Assembly: GCA_963674955.2 (NCBI GenBank)
Contig: CAXXKR010000001.1
Span: forward strand, 930,001 to 994,000
DNA from: G963674955 sp963674955
GTDB taxonomy: Bacteria > Desulfobacterota > Desulfovibrionia > Desulfovibrionales > Desulfovibrionaceae
Length of the DNA stretch: 64,000 bases
Direction of reading: 5' to 3'
A program made the translations under genes and the position numbers. Below the pieces are notes generated by a model that was not told the DNA's origin, made no database searches, and worked only from the letters and a program-made list of their open reading frames with translations. This document shows, piece after piece, positions 31,495 to 40,857 of the stretch (position 1 is the first letter of the stretch; each line of letters begins with the position of its first letter).

Positions 31495-33438
31495 GTGCAG
31501 GTTGAAATCGCAGGACAGGCAGTGGAAGTGCTGGAAGGCGCGAAATGCGCCGATGCCCTTTCCCAGGCCTTGTCCAAGAAACAGTTCAAGAAGACGGTAG
31601 TCTGTCGCTGCGGCGACGCTCTGTTGGACCTTTCAGCCTCATTGCCGGAAACCTGCACCACCCTGGAGCCGGTCTTTGCCGACTCCGAGGAAGGACTCGA
31701 TGTTGTTCGCCATTCCACGGCCCACCTCATGGCCGAGGCCGTGAAGAACCTTTTTCCCGAAGTCAAGGTGGCCATCGGCCCCAGCATCGAGAACGGATTT
31801 TACTACGATTTCGACTACGACCGCCCCTTCACCCCGGAGGACCTGGAGGCCATAGAGGCCGAGATGAACAGGCTGGTGGGTGCGGACAAGGATTTTTCCT
31901 GCCGTGTCCTGTCCAGCGCCGAGGCCCGCAAGGAGTTCAAGGGCCAGGGCGAGGACTACAAGGTGGAGCTCATTGACGATCTGGGAGCGGAAACCGTTTC
32001 AATCTACGGCCAGGGCGGATTCACCGACCTTTGCCGCGGTCCTCACGTGCCGCGCACCGGTTTTCTCCATTCCTTCAAGCTCTTGAGCGTGGCCGGGGCC
32101 TACTGGCGCGGCGACGAGAAGAGAAAGCAGCTTCAGCGCATCTATGGCACGGCCTGGTCCAGTCCCAAGGAACTCAAGAAGTACCTCGACAGACTGGAAG
32201 AGGCCAAGAAGCGCGACCACAGAAAGCTCGGAACCAGGCTGGACCTGTTCAGCATCCACGAGGAAGTGGGCGGGGGCATGATCCTCTGGCACCCCAAGGG
32301 CGCGTTGGTCCGGGCCATTCTGGAGGACTTCGAGCGCAAGGAGCATCTGCGCCGGGGCTACGATTTCGTACAGGGGCCGCTGATCCTCAAGCGCGATCTC
32401 TGGGAGCGTTCCGGCCATTACGACAACTACCGCGAGAACATGTATTTCACCGAGGTGGACGAGACATCCTATGGCATCAAGCCCATGAACTGTCTCTCGC
32501 ACATGCTCATCTACAAATCCAGGATACGCAGCTACCGCGATCTTCCCCAGCGCTATTTCGAGCTGGGCGTGGTCCATCGCCACGAGAAGTCCGGCGTGTT
32601 GCACGGCCTGATGCGGGTCCGCTCCTTCACCCAGGACGACGCGCACATCCTCTGCCGTCCGGACCAGTTGCAGGACGAGATCGTGGGCGTGGTCAACTTC
32701 GTCAAGGACATCATGGACATATTCGGTTTCGAGTTCGAGGCCGAGATCAGCACCAGGCCGGAGAAATCAATCGGATCGGACGAGGATTGGGACCGGGCAA
32801 CCGACTCCTTGAAAAATGCCATGGATTCCATGGGCATGCCCTATGATATCAATGAGGGCGACGGCGCTTTTTACGGCCCCAAGATCGACATCGTCATCAA
32901 GGACGCCTTGGAGCGGAAATGGCAGTGCGCAACGATCCAATGCGATTTTACCTTGCCAGAGCGCTTTGATTTGGTATATGTGGGCGAGGATGGTGACAGG
33001 CATCGCCCGGTCATGATTCACAGGGTTATCCTGGGTTCCATCGAGCGTTTTCTGGGTATTCTCATAGAACACTATTCAGGGGCCTTTCCGGTCTGGCTCG
33101 CCCCTGTGCAGGCGAGAGTGCTCACCATCACGGATTCCCAGAACGAATATGCTGGAAAAGTCTTGCAGTTTATGCGGGAAAAGGGCATTCGCGTTGAAGC
33201 GGATATCCGCAATGAGAAGTTGGGCTACAAGGTTAGAGAGGCCCAGCTGGAAAAGATTCCATATATGCTTGTGGTCGGCGACAGTGAAATCGAGGCCAAG
33301 GGAGTCAACGTGCGCTGGCGCGACGGTGACGACCCCGGATTGCTTTCGTTGGAGAAGGCAGCGGAATTGATCCTGGCAGGGGCCCAGGAACCATTTAAAC
33401 TTGGAGGAATTAGTTATAGCTTTTCCACAACGGCCTAA
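31495..33438 (+). CDS. thrS: Threonyl-tRNA synthetase
   Basis: Charges tRNA-Thr. The 647-residue product has the N-terminal TGS-like domain (about 1-60), the editing domain with HSTAHLMAEAV (about 72-82) and SIYGQGGFTDLCRGPHVP (zinc-type motif), the class II catalytic core (MNCLSHMLIYKS motif; RYFELGVVHRHEKSGVLHGL as motif 2; HRVILGSIERF as motif 3) and the anticodon-binding domain (about 545-640). GTG 31495 is preferred to the TTG at 31483 because TTGGAG lies before it. It heads the thrS-infC-rpmI-rplT-pheS-pheT cluster. Its 3' end overlaps infC by 23 bases. Confidence 0.95.
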   Translation: MQVEIAGQAVEVLEGAKCADALSQALSKKQFKKTVVCRCGDALLDLSASLPETCTTLEPVFADSEEGLDVVRHSTAHLMAEAVKNLFPEVKVAIGPSIENGFYYDFDYDRPFTPEDLEAIEAEMNRLVGADKDFSCRVLSSAEARKEFKGQGEDYKVELIDDLGAETVSIYGQGGFTDLCRGPHVPRTGFLHSFKLLSVAGAYWRGDEKRKQLQRIYGTAWSSPKELKKYLDRLEEAKKRDHRKLGTRLDLFSIHEEVGGGMILWHPKGALVRAILEDFERKEHLRRGYDFVQGPLILKRDLWERSGHYDNYRENMYFTEVDETSYGIKPMNCLSHMLIYKSRIRSYRDLPQRYFELGVVHRHEKSGVLHGLMRVRSFTQDDAHILCRPDQLQDEIVGVVNFVKDIMDIFGFEFEAEISTRPEKSIGSDEDWDRATDSLKNAMDSMGMPYDINEGDGAFYGPKIDIVIKDALERKWQCATIQCDFTLPERFDLVYVGEDGDRHRPVMIHRVILGSIERFLGILIEHYSGAFPVWLAPVQARVLTITDSQNEYAGKVLQFMREKGIRVEADIRNEKLGYKVREAQLEKIPYMLVVGDSEIEAKGVNVRWRDGDDPGLLSLEKAAELILAGAQEPFKLGGISYSFSTTA

Positions 33439-34012
33439 TCGGCGGTATCAACGCAGGGACGACGGCGTCCGTTTTAATGAGGCAATAAGGCGGCCTCGAG
33501 TGCTGGTGATTGACGATGAAGGTGAGCAGCTGGGTGAGATGGCCACCTCTGAGGCAATGAGCCTGGCGCAAGAAAAGGGACTTGATCTGGTGGAGGTTTC
33601 TCCAAACTCCGATCCTCCGGTCTGCAAGATCATGGACTACGGGAAGTTCAAGTATCAGCAGAAGAAGCGTTTGCAGGAAGCCAAGAAGAAGCAGACGGTT
33701 ATTCAGATCAAGGAAGTAAAATTTCGGCCCAAGACGGATGAGCATGACTATCAGACGAAGCTCAAGCACATCCGCAAGTTTTTGGGCAACGGCGACAAGT
33801 GCAAGGTGACAGTGTTTTTCAGGGGCCGCGAGATCGTGCACAAGGATCGCGGCCTGATGATGCTGGAAAGGGTCGTGGAGGACACGACTGATATCGCCAA
33901 GCAGGAGCAGGCCCCCATGCCGGAAGGCAGGACCATGTCCATGATGCTTTCCCCTGTGAAGCGGCCCGACGCAAAGGGCGGCAAGCAGGCGGACCAGCAG
34001 GACGACAGCTAA
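33416..34012 (+). CDS. infC: Translation initiation factor IF-3, probable AUA start codon
   Basis: IF3 keeps ribosomal subunits apart and rejects non-canonical start codons. The 198-residue product has the N-terminal domain (RRDDGVRFNEAIRRPRVLVI, SEAMSLAQEKGLDLVEVSP) and the C-terminal domain (VIQIKEVKFRPKTDEHDYQT, VTVFFRGREIVH). The start is taken as ATA 33416, eight bases after GGAGG (33403-33407), giving (M)AFPQRPNRR. In E. coli, infC begins with AUU and is autoregulated through the rare codon, so an AUA here fits the same logic. The only canonical alternative is a TTG at 33401 with a poor ribosome site. The gene starts inside the end of thrS. Confidence 0.93.
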   Translation: MAFPQRPNRRYQRRDDGVRFNEAIRRPRVLVIDDEGEQLGEMATSEAMSLAQEKGLDLVEVSPNSDPPVCKIMDYGKFKYQQKKRLQEAKKKQTVIQIKEVKFRPKTDEHDYQTKLKHIRKFLGNGDKCKVTVFFRGREIVHKDRGLMMLERVVEDTTDIAKQEQAPMPEGRTMSMMLSPVKRPDAKGGKQADQQDDS

Positions 34013-34059
34013 TAATTTGGTTGCCGGGGTGTTCCCGGCGGCTGTTTAAGGAGGAAATA

Positions 34060-34257
34060 ATGCCTAAGATGAAGACCCGCAGGTGCGCGGCCAAGCGCTT
34101 TTCGACCACCGGCAGCGGCAAGTTAAAGCGCCGTAGGAAGAACCTGCGTCACATCCTGACCAAGAAGAGCGCCAAGCGTAAGCGTCGCCTCGGGCAGCCC
34201 ACTCTGGTGGACAGCTCGAACGTCAAGTCAGTGAAGCGCCAGCTTCCATACGCCTAG
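34060..34257 (+). CDS. rpmI: 50S ribosomal protein L35
   Basis: A small basic large-subunit protein. The 65-residue product begins MPKMKTRRCAAKRFSTTGSG and continues KLKRRRKNLRHILTKKSAKR, both L35 hallmarks. ATG 34060 follows AAGGAGGAAATA. It lies 47 bp after infC and before rplT, the usual IF3-L35-L20 order. Confidence 0.97.
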   Translation: MPKMKTRRCAAKRFSTTGSGKLKRRRKNLRHILTKKSAKRKRRLGQPTLVDSSNVKSVKRQLPYA

Positions 34258-34327
34258 GTTTTTACATTAATCCACCCTGCGGGGGCAATGCCCGTCCACA
34301 GGGTCTAAGTGATGGAGGAATAAGAGA

Positions 34328-34681
34328 ATGAGAATCAAACGCGGTGTGGTCGCCAAAAGGCGGCACAAGAAATACCTCAAGATGGCCAAGGGCTATCGCG
34401 GTTCCGGCAGCAGACTATACAGCGTTGCCAGGGAGCGCGTGGAAAAGGCCCTGACAATGGCCTACATCGGCCGCAAGCAGCGCAAGCGCCATTTCCGCCA
34501 GTTGTGGATCGTGCGCATCAACGCCGCAGCCCGGCTGCACGGAATGTCCTACAGCAGGTTCATCAACGGCTTGACCAAGGCGGGCATCGCCCTGAACAGG
34601 AAAGTCCTGGCCGATCTCGCGGTGCGCGACAAGGAAGTGTTCGCCAAGGTTGCGGAAGCCGCCAAAGCCAAGGTTAGCTAA
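34328..34681 (+). CDS. rplT: 50S ribosomal protein L20
   Basis: An early-assembling large-subunit protein that in several bacteria also represses its own operon. The 117-residue product has MRIKRGVVAKRRHKKYLKMA, GSRLYSVARERVEKALTMAY and RLHGMSYSRFINGLTKAGI. A GATGGAGGAATAAGAG ribosome site precedes the ATG. The 70-bp gap after rpmI contains a short GC-rich hairpin. pheS begins one base after its stop. Confidence 0.97.
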   Translation: MRIKRGVVAKRRHKKYLKMAKGYRGSGSRLYSVARERVEKALTMAYIGRKQRKRHFRQLWIVRINAAARLHGMSYSRFINGLTKAGIALNRKVLADLAVRDKEVFAKVAEAAKAKVS

Positions 34682-34682
34682 A

Positions 34683-35735
34683 GTGTCTCAAGAATTACAG
34701 TCCTTTCTGAAAGGACTTGAAAGCCTGATCCAGGAGTGCGAGACGCGCCTGGATCAGGCTTATTCATTGGATGAGTTGGAGGAACTCCGTGTGGAATTCC
34801 TCGGCCGCAAGGGCAGCCTGGCCAAGAGCATGGGCGCCCTGGGCAAGATGGACAACGCGGACAAGCCCGAGGCCGGCAAGAAGGCCAACCAGGCCAAGAC
34901 CGCCCTGACCGCCATGCTTGAAGGCAGGCAGAAGGAACTGTCCAGGGCCAGGACCGACAAGAGCTTGTCCTCCTTTGACCCCTCCATGCCCGGTCGCAGG
35001 CCCAACGCCGGTTCGCTGCACCCCGTGACCCTGGTCATGGACGAGATATGCGACGTTTTCACCGGCCTTGGCTTCGAGGTGGTCTCCGGTCCAGAAGTGG
35101 AGCATGACTGGTACAATTTCGAGGCCCTGAACATTCCGCCGGAACATCCGGCCAGGGACATGCAGGACACCTTGTACGTATCCGAGAATATCGTCCTGCG
35201 AACCCACACCTCACCACTGCAGATCAGGACCATGAAGGACCGCAAGCCCCCGGTGGCGGCCATCGCTCCGGGCAAGGTCTATCGCCGGGATTCCGACCTG
35301 ACCCACACGCCCATGTTTCACCAGATCGAGGGTTTTCTGGCTGACAGGCAGGTCAGCATGGCCGACCTGCGCGGCACCCTGACCGCCTTCGTGCGCCAGC
35401 TTTTCGGCGCGGGCACGGAAGTCCGGTTCCGGCCGAGCTTTTTTCCCTTTACCGAGCCCAGCGCGGAAGTGGACATTTCCTGCGTCATGTGCGGCGGCAA
35501 GGGCTATGTGGACGGCAATCCCTGCCGCGTGTGCAAGCGGACCGGATGGGTGGAGATACTGGGTTGCGGCATGATTGATCCCAACGTCTTCAAGTCCGTG
35601 GGCTACGATCCCGAGGAAGTCACGGGATTCGCTTTTGGCCTGGGCGTCGAGCGGGTGGCCATGCTCAAGTACGGCATAGGCGATCTGCGCATGTTCTTTG
35701 AGAACGACGTCCGCTTTTTAGAACAATTTTCCTAA
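34683..35735 (+). CDS. pheS: Phenylalanyl-tRNA synthetase alpha subunit
   Basis: Catalytic subunit of the PheS2-PheT2 enzyme. The 350-residue product has the N-terminal coiled coil (about 10-90) and the class II core: GRRPNAGSLHPV, then RTHTSPLQIRTM, FRPSFFPFTEPSAEVDISC (motif 2 region) and FAFGLGVERVAMLKYGI (motif 3). A CVMC...CRVC cysteine set before GWVEILGCGM is seen in several deltaproteobacterial PheS proteins. GTG 34683 is chosen as the start, since frames further upstream lie inside rplT. pheT begins nine bases after the stop. Confidence 0.95.
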   Translation: MSQELQSFLKGLESLIQECETRLDQAYSLDELEELRVEFLGRKGSLAKSMGALGKMDNADKPEAGKKANQAKTALTAMLEGRQKELSRARTDKSLSSFDPSMPGRRPNAGSLHPVTLVMDEICDVFTGLGFEVVSGPEVEHDWYNFEALNIPPEHPARDMQDTLYVSENIVLRTHTSPLQIRTMKDRKPPVAAIAPGKVYRRDSDLTHTPMFHQIEGFLADRQVSMADLRGTLTAFVRQLFGAGTEVRFRPSFFPFTEPSAEVDISCVMCGGKGYVDGNPCRVCKRTGWVEILGCGMIDPNVFKSVGYDPEEVTGFAFGLGVERVAMLKYGIGDLRMFFENDVRFLEQFS

Positions 35736-35744
35736 GGTTCAAAA

Positions 35745-38141
35745 ATGCTTGTAAGTCTTGACTGGCTGAGGGAATTCGTACCCTACGAGGGCGAGCCCCA
35801 GGAACTTGGCGACCGGCTGACCATGCTCGGTCTGGAATTGGAGGAGATAGCCGATCCCTTCGAAGCTATCGAGACCATAGTGGTCGGCCATGTGCTGGAA
35901 TGCGACAGGCATCCCGAAGCCGAGAAGCTGTCCGTCTGCAAGGTGGACGTTGGCGACGAGACTCTGGAGATCGTCTGCGGAGCGCCCAATGTGGCCAAGG
36001 GCCAGAAGGTGCCCGTGGCCAAGGTCGGCACGGTCATGCCCGGCGGCATGAAGATCAAGAAGGCCAAGCTGCGCGGTGTCCGCTCGGTGGGCATGATCTG
36101 TTCCGAGGCCGAACTGGGCGTTGCTGAAAAATCTTCCGGCATCTGGGTTTTGCCCGACGAGCTCAAGCCCGGCCACCTGCTTGTGGAGGCCCTTGGGCTG
36201 GACCGCGTGGTCTTCGACTTCGACATCACCCCCAACCGTTCCGACTGCCTGAGCATCCTGGGAGTGGCCCGCGAGGCCGCCCTGGCCTTTGACCTGCCCC
36301 TGACCATGCCCAAGCTGAATCTCAAGGAATCCGGCGGCGATGCCTCGTCAATGGTCAGGATAGACATACAGGACGGCGAGCTTTGCCCCCTGTATCAGGC
36401 CAGGATCATCCAGGGCGTGGACATAAAGCCCAGCCCGGACTGGATGCGGTTCAGGCTGCTGGCCATGGGCGTCAGGCCCATCAGCAACATCGTGGACGTG
36501 ACCAACTATATTCTCATGGAGCTGGGCCAGCCCATGCACGCCTTTGACAACGACCTGCTCAGGGGAGGAGTCATCCGCGTCGCCCCGGCCACAGACGGAT
36601 TGAAGCTGACCACCCTGGACGGCCAGGAACGCAAGCTCAGTGAATCCGATCTGGTCATCTGGGACGGCGATGGTCCGGTGGCGCTGGCCGGAGTCATGGG
36701 CGGGCTGTCCACCGAAATAAACGACAAGAGCCGCGATGTGCTTTTGGAATGTGCGATATTCAAACCCGCAGTCATTCGCAAGACGGCCCGCCGCCAGGCA
36801 TTGCCCAGCGAGGCCTCCTACCGCTTCGAGCGCGGGGTGGACCAGGTGGCGGCCAGATTCGCCGTGGACCGGGGCGCCCAGCTCATGGCCGAGCTTGCGG
36901 GCGGTTCAGTCGTCTCAGGAATTTCCCTGTCGGAGCCCAAACCCTGGCAGGACAGGAGCCACAGGTTCCGCCGACAGCGCTGCAACAGTCTGCTGGGCAT
37001 TGATCTTTCCGCTGAATTCTGTCGCAAGTCCTTCACCCTCATGGGCTGCGAGGTGGATGACGGAGACGCTGAAGACTGGAAGGTCGCTTCACCTTCCCAC
37101 CGCCTGGACCTGGAGCGCGAGGCCGATCTCTACGAGGAAGTGGCCCGCGTCTACGGCATGGACCGCATACCAGCGGTTCTGCCCAGGGTTTCCAAGGCCC
37201 TGGATTCCAGGGTCGTCTCGGAAAGCGAGTACGGATTTTTGCGCAGTCTCAAGAATTGGGCTGCGGGCGTCGGCCTGCACGAGGCCATCAACTACAGTTT
37301 CGTGGGCGACGAGGATTTGGACCTGCTGGGCTTGGAGGCCAAGGGACGCATACCCATCGCCAATCCCCTGTCCGCGGACCAGAACGTCATGCGCACCAGG
37401 CTGGCTCCGGGGCTTTTGTCCACGCTCAAGCAGAATATCGCCCAAGGCAACAATTCCCTGCGCATATTCGAAGTGGCCAAGATTTTCCTCGAGGATTCCG
37501 AATCCATGACCACGGCCAGGGAGCATGTACGTCTCGGGCTCATGGCCTACGGCGGCCGCTTTGCCCAGGACTGGCCCTGGCCCGCAGGCGACGCCGACTA
37601 TCTGGACGTGAAGGGCCTGGTGGAACACCTTCTTGACCGTCTCAAGCTGGGTCCGGCCCAGTTCAAGTCGGCAGGGAGCCATCCCTATCTGGAGCCTTGT
37701 GTGGACATATACCTTGAGGACAAGTCCCTTGGCTGCATGGGGCGGGTCAGGCCGGAGACGGCCGACAAATTCCACGCCAGAAAAGAGGTCTGGATGGCCG
37801 AGCTTGATGCGGATCTGCTCCGGGAGCTTCATTCGGCGTCTTCCATCACCTTTTCCGATCTGCCCAAGTTCCCGCCCATACGCAGGGATATGACCGCCAT
37901 CTCGCCCGCGACCCTGAGAGTGGAGCAGATCGAGTCGGCTGTGCGGGATATCGACCCGCCGTTCCTGAAAGATGTAGTCCTGACGGATGTTTATCTTCCC
38001 GAAGACAATCCGGACGAGCGCAACCTGACTTTCCGCCTGACCTATAGGCACGACTCAAAGACCCTGAAGGACAAGGAAGTGGACAAGGCCCATGCCAAGG
38101 TCATTTCCGGTCTTTTGGAAAGACTTCCCGTCCGTTTCTAA
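35745..38141 (+). CDS. pheT: Phenylalanyl-tRNA synthetase beta subunit
   Basis: Editing and tRNA-binding subunit. The 798-residue product shows the tRNA-binding EMAP-like domain (about 40-150, VVGHVLECDRHPEAEKLSVC), the B3/B4 editing domain (about 200-400), the B5 domain, the catalytic-like core (NPLSADQNVMRTRLAPGLL), and a C-terminal ferredoxin-fold anticodon domain (about 705-795). Length is typical. It is cotranscribed with pheS. A dyad at 38158 lies between it and the MerR-type gene. Confidence 0.96.
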   Translation: MLVSLDWLREFVPYEGEPQELGDRLTMLGLELEEIADPFEAIETIVVGHVLECDRHPEAEKLSVCKVDVGDETLEIVCGAPNVAKGQKVPVAKVGTVMPGGMKIKKAKLRGVRSVGMICSEAELGVAEKSSGIWVLPDELKPGHLLVEALGLDRVVFDFDITPNRSDCLSILGVAREAALAFDLPLTMPKLNLKESGGDASSMVRIDIQDGELCPLYQARIIQGVDIKPSPDWMRFRLLAMGVRPISNIVDVTNYILMELGQPMHAFDNDLLRGGVIRVAPATDGLKLTTLDGQERKLSESDLVIWDGDGPVALAGVMGGLSTEINDKSRDVLLECAIFKPAVIRKTARRQALPSEASYRFERGVDQVAARFAVDRGAQLMAELAGGSVVSGISLSEPKPWQDRSHRFRRQRCNSLLGIDLSAEFCRKSFTLMGCEVDDGDAEDWKVASPSHRLDLEREADLYEEVARVYGMDRIPAVLPRVSKALDSRVVSESEYGFLRSLKNWAAGVGLHEAINYSFVGDEDLDLLGLEAKGRIPIANPLSADQNVMRTRLAPGLLSTLKQNIAQGNNSLRIFEVAKIFLEDSESMTTAREHVRLGLMAYGGRFAQDWPWPAGDADYLDVKGLVEHLLDRLKLGPAQFKSAGSHPYLEPCVDIYLEDKSLGCMGRVRPETADKFHARKEVWMAELDADLLRELHSASSITFSDLPKFPPIRRDMTAISPATLRVEQIESAVRDIDPPFLKDVVLTDVYLPEDNPDERNLTFRLTYRHDSKTLKDKEVDKAHAKVISGLLERLPVRF

Positions 38142-38157
38142 AAACGCCTGCCCGCTC

Positions 38158-38189
38158 TCAGGGGATGAATCTTTATGATTTTCCCCTGA
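38158..38189 (+). promoter_or_regulatory. Inverted repeat between pheT and the MerR-type gene
   Basis: Perfect eight-base arms TCAGGGGA and TCCCCTGA are separated by sixteen AT-rich bases, without a T run. It may be a weak transcription-end hairpin for the pheT unit or an operator for the MerR-type regulator that starts 43 bp later. Confidence 0.4.
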
Positions 38190-38231
38190 AAGTGGTTTCA
38201 CAAGGTCCGCTCCTTTGGTATTGTCCGGTTC

Positions 38232-38537
38232 ATGGACGGTATTGAGAAATTCAAGACCTACAAGATCGGCAAGGCCGCCGATCTTTTGGAAGTAAAGCCC
38301 TATGTCCTCAGGTTCTGGGAGAACGAGTTTTCCCTTCTTGAGCCCGTGCGCACATCCACGGGGCAGCGGCTGTATACCGAGGAACATCTGACTCTTGTTC
38401 GGGAGATCAAGCGGTTGCTGTACGATGAAGGGCTGACCATAGAAGGGGCCAAGAAACGCCTGGAAGACGCCGGGCGAAACGATTTTTTGCGTGAAGTTAA
38501 CGAGGAGCTTCTGGAAATAATGAAGCTGCTGTCCTGA
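38232..38537 (+). CDS. MerR-family transcriptional regulator
   Basis: A compact 101-residue regulator. The winged helix-turn-helix is at the N-terminus: YKIGKAADLLEVKPYVLRFW, then ENEFSLLEPVRTSTGQRLYT, the MerR signature. A short helix-rich tail (about 75-101) replaces a sensing domain and has no cysteine, so it is not a metal sensor of the classic type. It lies just downstream of pheT, a placement seen in many deltaproteobacteria. The target is unknown; a dyad at 38158 is a possible autoregulatory site. Confidence 0.88.
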   Translation: MDGIEKFKTYKIGKAADLLEVKPYVLRFWENEFSLLEPVRTSTGQRLYTEEHLTLVREIKRLLYDEGLTIEGAKKRLEDAGRNDFLREVNEELLEIMKLLS

Positions 38538-38586
38538 TTGAAGGCGCCGGACAAGCCGGCAAAGCAACTCAATTCGGAGGACCGAC

Positions 38587-40848
38587 ATGAAAAAATTGAT
38601 CAAGTGGATTTTTGTGTTGGCCTTGCTGGCCGTGGTCATGCTCGCGGTGGGCGGGGTGCTCCTGGTCACTTTGGTCGATCCCAACGATTACAAGGAAGAG
38701 ATCGCGCAGGCGGTCAAGGAAGAGACCGGCCGGGAACTGGTCTACGAAGGCGATATAGAACTCTCGGTATTTCCCTGGCTGGGCATGGAAGTGGGCGCTT
38801 TGCAGCTGGGCAATGCTCCGGGATTCGGCGACGAGCCTTTTGCCAAGGTCCGGTCGGCGTCGGTGAGCATCAAGCTTGTTCCGCTTTTGAGCAAGCAGGT
38901 GGAAATGGGCACGGTGAGCCTTGATGGGCTGACCTTGAATCTGATGCGCGACAAGTCCGGCAAGACCAACTGGGACGACCTGACCAAGGGCAAGGATAAA
39001 ACCGAAACGTCCACGGAACAGCCCGCTGAGGAGGCCAAGGCTTCCGACGGCGGCAAGATGGACATGACCCTGGCCGTGGAGGGTCTCGAGGTCAGGGACG
39101 CCAATATTCTCTGGGACGACCGGATGGAGAACAAGCGCTACGCCCTGAAGAACGTGAATCTCGATGTCAGCGGTTTCGAGATGGGCAAGCCCTTTGACAT
39201 GGTTCTGGCCTTCGGCTTGGACAGCGACGAGCCGAAAATGGCTGCGGACATCAATCTCAAGGGCACTGTTTCCTTTGATCTGGAGCGCAAGAAGTACGGA
39301 GTCAGCGGTTTCGACCTCAAGGTTGCGGCCAAGGGCGACACCCTGCCGGGCGGCTCGGCCGACGTTTCGCTTGGGGCCTCCGAGATCAAGGCGGACTTGG
39401 AGAATCAGGTGGCGACCATCGCCGGACTGACCCTGTCCACCATGGGTATCGAGGCCAATGGCGCAATCAATGCCGAAAAGATTCTGGACGCGCCCAAGGT
39501 CAAGGGGACCATCAAGGTCGAGCAGTTCAACCTGCGCGACGTGCTGGCCAAGATTTCCGACAAGCCTCTGGAAACCGCCGACCCGCAGGCCATGAAGTCC
39601 GTGGGCGCGGCCCTGGATTTCCAGGCCGGAAAGGACTCGGCGGACGTGTCCAAGCTGGTGGTCCGGCTCGACGAGACGACCATCAACGCCTCGGTGGGCA
39701 TCAAGAACTTCAAGAGCCCGGCCTACATGTTCAGGGCCGAGGTTGATCAGATAGACGCCGACCGCTATCTGCCGCCCAAGGCCGCAAAGTCCGAAGGCGG
39801 AGCTGATTCAGGTTCGTCGTCCGCTCCGTCCCAGGAGGCGGGGGCCAAGGCCGAGGCCAAGCTGCCGGTGGAAATGATCAGGAAGCTCAACCTGGACGGC
39901 GAACTCAAGATCGCGGCCCTGAAAATCAACGGCATGTCCATGAGCGACATCCTGGTCAAGGTCATGGCCCGCGACGGGGTTCTCAATGTCCAGCCCGCTT
40001 CCCTGAAAATGTATGAAGGCGACGTGAACACCGCCCTGACCATGAACGTGCAGGGTCAGGTGGCCAAGACGAACATCATGGCCAAGGTCGCCGAACTCAA
40101 GCTCGGCCCTATGCTCAGGGACATGAACGGAAAGGAGTCACTGACCGGCACCATGAATCTGAACACCGCCATGACGACCCTGGGAGACGCGCCGACAGCC
40201 ATGAAAAGATCCCTGAACGGTGATCTGGCCTTTGACATTCATGACGGCGTGTTTCCGGGAGTGGATCTTGCGGGACTTATGGAGGACGCCGGAAAGATGG
40301 TCGAGAAGGGCGTGACCGGCGATTTCTCCCGAGGTGAGGAGGAAGAGGCCAAGACAAGGTTCGGACTGATCAAGGCCACGGCCAGGATCACCAACGGGCT
40401 GATCGCCAACGACGATTTCCTGATGCAGTCGCCCTTCATTCGCGCCGAGGGCAAGGGCACCGCCAATCTGGTGACCGAGGCCATCGACTACAAGGCCGTG
40501 GGCGCACTGGTGGCCACCACCAAGGGGCAGGGCGGCAAGAGCAAGGACGAGCTTTACGGCGTCGGCGTGCCCATCTACGTGGCCGGAACATTCAAGAATC
40601 CCAAGTACGGCGTGGACATGCTGGAATACGGCAAGATGATCCTGCGCGGCAGCGGCAACATAGCCTCCGATATCCTGACCGCGCCCGGAGAGGCCGTTGA
40701 ATCGCTGGGCAAGGCCATACTCGGAGGCGGAGGCCCGGTTGAAGGGACCGGCGAGGGCGCGGCGGAAGGCGGCGAGGCGGCCAAACCGGCCGACAAGAAG
40801 GAAGACGGTCCTGAGGGTCTTGTCAAGGACTTGAAGAGCCTGTTTTAG
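38587..40848 (+). CDS. AsmA-family inner-membrane protein
   Basis: AsmA-like proteins are anchored in the inner membrane with a large periplasmic part and are linked to outer-membrane biogenesis or lipid movement. The 753-residue product has one N-terminal helix (about 5-28, WIFVLALLAVVMLAVGGVLL) and the conserved opening DPNDYKEEIAQAVKEETGRE, then FPWLGMEVGALQLGNAPGF. The C-terminal AsmA domain is about 430-690 (TGTMNLNTAMTTLGDAPTA). A Gly/Glu/Ala-rich tail ends the protein. A GGAGGACCGAC ribosome site precedes the ATG. It is followed closely by arsC, probably only by chance. Confidence 0.87.
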   Translation: MKKLIKWIFVLALLAVVMLAVGGVLLVTLVDPNDYKEEIAQAVKEETGRELVYEGDIELSVFPWLGMEVGALQLGNAPGFGDEPFAKVRSASVSIKLVPLLSKQVEMGTVSLDGLTLNLMRDKSGKTNWDDLTKGKDKTETSTEQPAEEAKASDGGKMDMTLAVEGLEVRDANILWDDRMENKRYALKNVNLDVSGFEMGKPFDMVLAFGLDSDEPKMAADINLKGTVSFDLERKKYGVSGFDLKVAAKGDTLPGGSADVSLGASEIKADLENQVATIAGLTLSTMGIEANGAINAEKILDAPKVKGTIKVEQFNLRDVLAKISDKPLETADPQAMKSVGAALDFQAGKDSADVSKLVVRLDETTINASVGIKNFKSPAYMFRAEVDQIDADRYLPPKAAKSEGGADSGSSSAPSQEAGAKAEAKLPVEMIRKLNLDGELKIAALKINGMSMSDILVKVMARDGVLNVQPASLKMYEGDVNTALTMNVQGQVAKTNIMAKVAELKLGPMLRDMNGKESLTGTMNLNTAMTTLGDAPTAMKRSLNGDLAFDIHDGVFPGVDLAGLMEDAGKMVEKGVTGDFSRGEEEEAKTRFGLIKATARITNGLIANDDFLMQSPFIRAEGKGTANLVTEAIDYKAVGALVATTKGQGGKSKDELYGVGVPIYVAGTFKNPKYGVDMLEYGKMILRGSGNIASDILTAPGEAVESLGKAILGGGGPVEGTGEGAAEGGEAAKPADKKEDGPEGLVKDLKSLF

Positions 40849-40857
40849 GAAGTCGGC

